Shown piece by piece: positions 60,402 through 64,000 of a stretch of 64,000 nucleotides of DNA. The stretch is from assembly GCF_000482785.1 (NCBI RefSeq), contig NZ_AXWS01000018.1:56614-120613 (forward strand), in the 5' to 3' direction. The notes under the pieces are model-generated. The model made no database searches. It was not told where the DNA came from and saw only the letters and a program-made list of their open reading frames with translations. Every line of letters starts with the position of its first letter. Positions within the stretch are counted from its first letter, which is position 1. A program made the translations under genes and the position numbers. The stretch comes from Derxia gummosa DSM 723 (GTDB lineage Bacteria > Pseudomonadota > Gammaproteobacteria > Burkholderiales > Burkholderiaceae_E).

Positions 60402-61289
60402 TCAGCCGATGATGCGTAGCGAGAAGTCGGTCGCGCGCAGATCCTTGGTCAGACCGCCGATCGAGATGCGGTCCACGCCTGTCGCAGCGATGGCGCGCAC
60501 GGTGTCGAGATTGACGCCGCCCGAGGCTTCGAGCAGCGCACGCTTCTGACCGCGCCCGTCATTGATCGCCACGGCCTCGCGCATCGCCCCGGTGCTGAAG
60601 TTGTCGAGCAGTACTGACTTCGCGCCCGCTTCGAGCGCCTCGCGCAGCTGGCTCAGGTTCTCGACCTCGATCTGCACCGGCACCTCGTCGCCGAGCGCGA
60701 AGGCTGCCGCGAGCGCCGGGCCGATGCCGCCGGCGGCGGCGATGTGGTTCTCCTTGATCAGCACCGCGTCATACAGGCCGAGTCGCTGATTGACGCCACC
60801 GCCAACGCGCACCGCGTACTTCTGCGCGAGCCGCATGCCGGGCAGGGTCTTGCGCGTGTCGAGGATGCGGGCGCGGCTGCCCGCGACGTCGGCGATCGCA
60901 TCGACGAAGACGTGCGTCGCGCTCGCCGTGCCCGACAGCAGTTGCAGTAGGTTGAGCGCGCTGCGTTCGGCGGTGAGCAGGCTGCGTGCTGGGCCTTCGA
61001 TCGTGCAGACGACGGTGTCGGGCGACAGCAGCGCGCCCTCGTCGGCCTGCCAGTCGACGCGAATGCGCGCATCGACCCGGCGCATCACCGCGTCGAACCA
61101 CGGTCGGCCGCAGAGCACGGCGCGTTCGCGCAGCAGCACGCGGGCCTTGAAGACATCGTGCTCGGGAACGAGCAGGCCGGTCAGGTCGCAGGCGCCGACA
61201 TCCTCGGCGAGCACGGTGGCCACGTTGCTATCGAGCGCCGCCTGCAATGCGGCATCCCAGCCGAAGCGGGAATCGGGCGTGTTGGGCAT
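60402..61289 (-). CDS. nadC: Nicotinate-nucleotide pyrophosphorylase (carboxylating)
   Basis: A 295-residue enzyme converting quinolinate and PRPP to nicotinate mononucleotide. Motifs: LAEDVGACDLTGLLVPEHDV, LNLLQLLSGTASATHVFVDA, ILDTRKTLPGMRLAQKYAVR with the catalytic Lys/Arg residues, GGVNQRLGLYDAVLIKENHI, and VQIEVENLSQLREALEAGAK. It starts 23 bp after the nadA stop and is probably co-transcribed. It ends near 60402; the gap to the ODP-like gene has no supported gene. Confidence 0.96.
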   Translation of the reverse strand: MPNTPDSRFGWDAALQAALDSNVATVLAEDVGACDLTGLLVPEHDVFKARVLLRERAVLCGRPWFDAVMRRVDARIRVDWQADEGALLSPDTVVCTIEGPARSLLTAERSALNLLQLLSGTASATHVFVDAIADVAGSRARILDTRKTLPGMRLAQKYAVRVGGGVNQRLGLYDAVLIKENHIAAAGGIGPALAAAFALGDEVPVQIEVENLSQLREALEAGAKSVLLDNFSTGAMREAVAINDGRGQKRALLEASGGVNLDTVRAIAATGVDRISIGGLTKDLRATDFSLRIIG

Positions 61290-61312
61290 GGAGTTTCCGA
61301 AGTGAGCGCCGA

Positions 61313-62473
61313 TCAGGCCGGACCGAAGCCTTGCGAACCTTCGCTGGTGAAGGCGGGTGCGGGCTTGCGGGCATGGGCGGCGGCGAAGTCGAGCATGCGG
61401 TCGATCGCCACCTTGGCCTCGCGGCCGAGCGCAGGATCGACGTTGATCTCATGGTCGGGCACGGCACCGTGTTCGGCTGCTTCGAGCAGGCGCACCAGGC
61501 CTTCGAGGCCATTCATCGCCATCCAGGGGCAATGCGCGCAGCTCTTGCAGGTGGCACTGTTGCCGGCGGTCGGCGCCTCGACGAAGTGCTTGCCGGGCGC
61601 GGCGGCGCGCATCTTGTGCAGGATCGCCTTGTCGGTCGCGACGATGAATTCGGTCGCGTCGCTCTTGACGGCTGCCGCGATGAGTTGCGAGGTCGAGCCG
61701 ACCACATCGGCCTGGGCCACGACGGCGGCCGGCGATTCGGGATGCACGAGCACCTTGGCCCCCGGGTGTTCCTGACGCAGCAATTCCAGTTCGACGCCCT
61801 TGAACTCGTCATGCACGAGGCAGGAGCCCTGCCACAGAAGCATGTCGGCCCCGGTCTGCTGCTGGATGTAGCCGCCGAGATGCCGGTCGGGCGCCCAGAG
61901 GATCTTCTTCCCCTGCGCATGCAGGTGCTTGACGATTTCGAGGCCGATGCTGGAGGTGACGGTCCAGTCGGCGCGCGCCTTCACGGCAGCGCTCGTGTTG
62001 GCGTACACGACGACGGTGCGGTCCGGATTCGCGTCGCAGAAGGCGGTGAATTCATCGACCGGGCAGCCGAGGTCGAGTGAGCAGGTCGCGTCGAGGTCGG
62101 GCATGAGCACACGCTTGTCGGGACTCAGTATCTTTGATGTCTCTCCCATGAAGCGCACGCCTGCGACGATGAGCGTCTGCGCCGCATGGTCACGGCCGAA
62201 GCGGGCCATTTCGAGCGAGTCGGCGACGCAGCCGCCGGTTTCCTCGGCCAGATCTTGCAGATCACTATCTACATAGTAGTGAGCGACGAGAACAGCATCC
62301 CGCCGGGCCAGCAGGTCGCGGGCGCGTTGCCGCAGTTCTTGCCGACGTTCGGTGGACAGCGGTTCCGGCACACGCGCCCAAGCCTGGGCGACGATGGGGG
62401 CCGGCGGTACGCAGACTGGGCCGTCGGCGTTGTCAAGCGGGGCCGGGCGTTCGAATTCGATGGTTTGCAGCAT
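61313..62473 (-). CDS. nadA: Quinolinate synthase
   Basis: A 386-residue 4Fe-4S enzyme making quinolinate from iminoaspartate and dihydroxyacetone phosphate. It shows [91 protein letters not shown], and [20 protein letters not shown], which together hold the three cluster cysteines. The start at 62473 ([10 protein letters not shown]) follows usual length; a frame to 62563 lacks family sequence. With nadC forms the nadAC operon, separate from nadB. Confidence 0.96.
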   Translation of the reverse strand: MLQTIEFERPAPLDNADGPVCVPPAPIVAQAWARVPEPLSTERRQELRQRARDLLARRDAVLVAHYYVDSDLQDLAEETGGCVADSLEMARFGRDHAAQTLIVAGVRFMGETSKILSPDKRVLMPDLDATCSLDLGCPVDEFTAFCDANPDRTVVVYANTSAAVKARADWTVTSSIGLEIVKHLHAQGKKILWAPDRHLGGYIQQQTGADMLLWQGSCLVHDEFKGVELELLRQEHPGAKVLVHPESPAAVVAQADVVGSTSQLIAAAVKSDATEFIVATDKAILHKMRAAAPGKHFVEAPTAGNSATCKSCAHCPWMAMNGLEGLVRLLEAAEHGAVPDHEINVDPALGREAKVAIDRMLDFAAAHARKPAPAFTSEGSQGFGPA

Positions 62474-62669
62474 GGCGCGAAACAGTCGAGGGAGAGGCGA
62501 GGGCGCGAGTATCCCACCGCTCCGGAAGAGCTTTGTCCGCTGCGTTCGCGCGCTGTCGCGCAAGTGTGGCGGACGCCATCGCGTGCTGTCGTTCAGGGCA
62601 CGGTCGCACGAAGGGAACTGGTGTCTAATCGGATTGGTTCAACTGTGTGCCAACCCCTGGAGGATTCGA

Positions 62670-63812
62670 ATGCACAAGTTTGCGGGCATGCTGCTTCCGG
62701 CGTTCTGTGTGCTGGCCGTGGCCAGCAATGCCGAGGCTCAGGAAGCGGTGATCAAGATCGGTCATGTGGCGCCGATGTCGGGCGGCCAGGCGCATCTGGG
62801 CAAGGACAACGAAGCTGGCGCCAAGCTGGCGATCGAGGATCTCAACAAGGCCGGCATCACCATCGGTGGCAAAAAGGCCAAGTTCGTGCTTGTGTCCGAA
62901 GACGATGGCGCTGATCCGCGTCAGGGCACGGCCGTTGCCCAGAAGCTGGTTGACGCGAAGGTGGTGGGCGTCGTCGGGCATCTGAATTCCGGTACCTCGA
63001 TCCCCGCGTCCAAGATTTATTACGACGCAGGTATTCCGCAGATCTCACCGTCGTCAACTGCGCCCAAGTACACGCAGCAGGGCTTCAACACAACTTTCCG
63101 GGTGGTCGCCAATGACAGCCAGCTCGGGGCTCGACTCGGTCAGTACGCAGTCAGTCAGCTCAAGGCTAAGAAGGTTGCGGTGATCGACGATCGCACTGCC
63201 TACGGACAAGGCGTCGCGGATGAGTTCTCCAAGGCTGCCAAGGCGGCAGGCGCGGCAATCGTTGCCACGCAGTTCACTACCGACAAGGCGACAGAGTTCA
63301 GCGCCATCCTGACCGCAGTGAAGTCGGCTGCACCGGATGTCGTCTTCTATGGCGGCATGGATGCTCAGGCGGGGCCCCTTCTGCGGCAGATGAAGCAACT
63401 CGGCATCAATGCAAAGCTGATGGGAGGAGACGGTATTTGTACTGAGGGGCTGGTCAATCTCGCGGGAGATGGCATGGCCGACGGTCAAGTCATCTGTGCA
63501 GAGGCTGGCGGCGTGACCGGCGAGGAAGAGAAGGGCATGGAAGCTTTCCGCGCTGATTTCAAGAAGCGTACGGGCGGCGAGGTGCAGCTGTATGCCCCCT
63601 ACGTATATGACGCTGTCATGGTGCTGGCTGACTCGATCAAGAAAGCTGGATCCGCTGAGCCGGATCGATATCTGCCCTACCTCGCGAAGGCCGACTACAA
63701 AGGCGTGACCGGACGCATTTCTTTCGATAGCAAGGGAGACATCAAGAACGGGTCACTGACGCTTTACAGCTACAAGGCAGGTAAACGTGAACGCATCGCA
63801 GTCGTGAAGTAA
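62670..63812 (+). CDS. Branched-chain amino-acid ABC transporter substrate-binding protein
   Basis: A 380-residue periplasmic binding protein of the LivJ/LivK family. Signal peptide residues 1-23 (LLPAFCVLAVASNAEAQ) lead into IKIGHVAPMSGGQAHLGKDN, then VGVVGHLNSGTSIPASKIYY, TAPKYTQQGFNTTFRVVAND and VAVIDDRTAYGQGVADEFSK. TGGAGG just upstream supports ATG 62670. No permease genes lie within the window; they may follow beyond the right edge or elsewhere. The substrate (Leu/Ile/Val or another) is unresolved. Confidence 0.92.
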   Translation: MHKFAGMLLPAFCVLAVASNAEAQEAVIKIGHVAPMSGGQAHLGKDNEAGAKLAIEDLNKAGITIGGKKAKFVLVSEDDGADPRQGTAVAQKLVDAKVVGVVGHLNSGTSIPASKIYYDAGIPQISPSSTAPKYTQQGFNTTFRVVANDSQLGARLGQYAVSQLKAKKVAVIDDRTAYGQGVADEFSKAAKAAGAAIVATQFTTDKATEFSAILTAVKSAAPDVVFYGGMDAQAGPLLRQMKQLGINAKLMGGDGICTEGLVNLAGDGMADGQVICAEAGGVTGEEEKGMEAFRADFKKRTGGEVQLYAPYVYDAVMVLADSIKKAGSAEPDRYLPYLAKADYKGVTGRISFDSKGDIKNGSLTLYSYKAGKRERIAVVK

Positions 63813-63909
63813 TCGCCGAAGACATTGGCGCAAATTGTCGTTAGCTTCGTGTTTTTCGCAACATTTATCGGGTCAATGAAGCATAATAGAAGCCTTCTTG
63901 CCCTTCAGC

Positions 63910-63938
63910 TTGCGCTGACGGCGCGAGTTGACTATAGT
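63910..63938 (+). promoter_or_regulatory. Putative strong promoter near the right edge
   Basis: TTGCGC (63910-63915), 17-bp spacer and TATAGT (63933-63938), followed by TGCTGGCTCACC. The last part resembles the sequence just after the tRNA-Phe promoter -10. The transcribed gene lies beyond the window. The interval 63813-64000 otherwise shows no gene. Confidence 0.4.
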
Positions 63939-64000
63939 TGCTGGCTCACCTGTTGCTGAACACGACGGGTTGCCGGCGAGTCTGGCGGTGGCGAAAAGTT

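Overview
The window is GC-rich, densely coding DNA from a free-living Gram-negative betaproteobacterium, most likely Burkholderiales. The evidence is strong G/C third-position bias, the rpe-gph-trpE-trpG-trpD order, a cbb3 oxidase cluster with an FNR-type regulator, GltIJKL-type import, OprB-like porin, ApaG and HiPIP genes, and Burkholderiales-like protein sequences. Species cannot be named from the sequence alone. No insertion sequence, integrase, phage gene, rRNA or CRISPR array was found. One tRNA gene (Phe) is present.

Layout. 1-4 kb: a Fur-box-controlled iron locus on the minus strand (TonB siderophore receptor, FMN alpha-hydroxy-acid oxidase, start of a PiuC hydroxylase). 4-13 kb: acyl-CoA thioesterase, ATM1-type ABC exporter, glutathione transferase and glyoxalase-like protein divergent from a LysR regulator, a Phd/PIN toxin-antitoxin pair, asparaginase, MFS transporter and a glycine-zipper lipoprotein. 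13-17 kb: gltIJKL glutamate/aspartate import operon with a terminator-like hairpin after the binding-protein gene. 17-26 kb: OprB-like porin, FmdB zinc ribbon, an Fe-S oxidoreductase lacking its FAD half, luciferase-like monooxygenase, pyrC, HiPIP, tRNA-Phe, UbiH-type hydroxylase and DsbC. 26-30 kb: GbsR/MarR regulator with a dyad operator and leader peptide, then cioAB (cyanide-insensitive bd oxidase) behind a hairpin-rich leader. 29.7-30.6 kb: non-coding, with two inverted copies of a complex stem-loop element flanking an 18-bp periodic array. 30.6-38 kb: mltA, apaG, rpe, gph, a trp leader peptide, trpE, trpG and trpD.

38-51.6 kb: a micro-aerobic respiration block (two regulator-like genes, hemN, a TauE/SafE-like membrane protein, ccoI, ccoS, ccoNOQP, ccoG, ccoH, a small membrane protein and fnr). 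It sits between trpD and trpC, which are usually adjacent in this group. FNR-type boxes stand before hemN and ccoN, and a perfect FNR-type dyad stands far away before an ODP-like metallo-hydrolase gene (59.4 kb). 52-64 kb: M61 peptidase, a Ser/Thr kinase fused to a universal stress domain and coupled to a metallophosphoesterase, pdxY-nadB, the ODP-like protein, nadA-nadC and a branched-chain amino-acid binding protein.

The themes are respiration under changing oxygen (cbb3, bd oxidase, FNR, HemN, ODP, HiPIP), cofactor and amino-acid synthesis (NAD, PLP, Trp, pyrimidine) and nutrient uptake. The least explained signal is the paired element at 29.76-30.56 kb: its loop sequences are conserved between copies while its stems differ but still pair.
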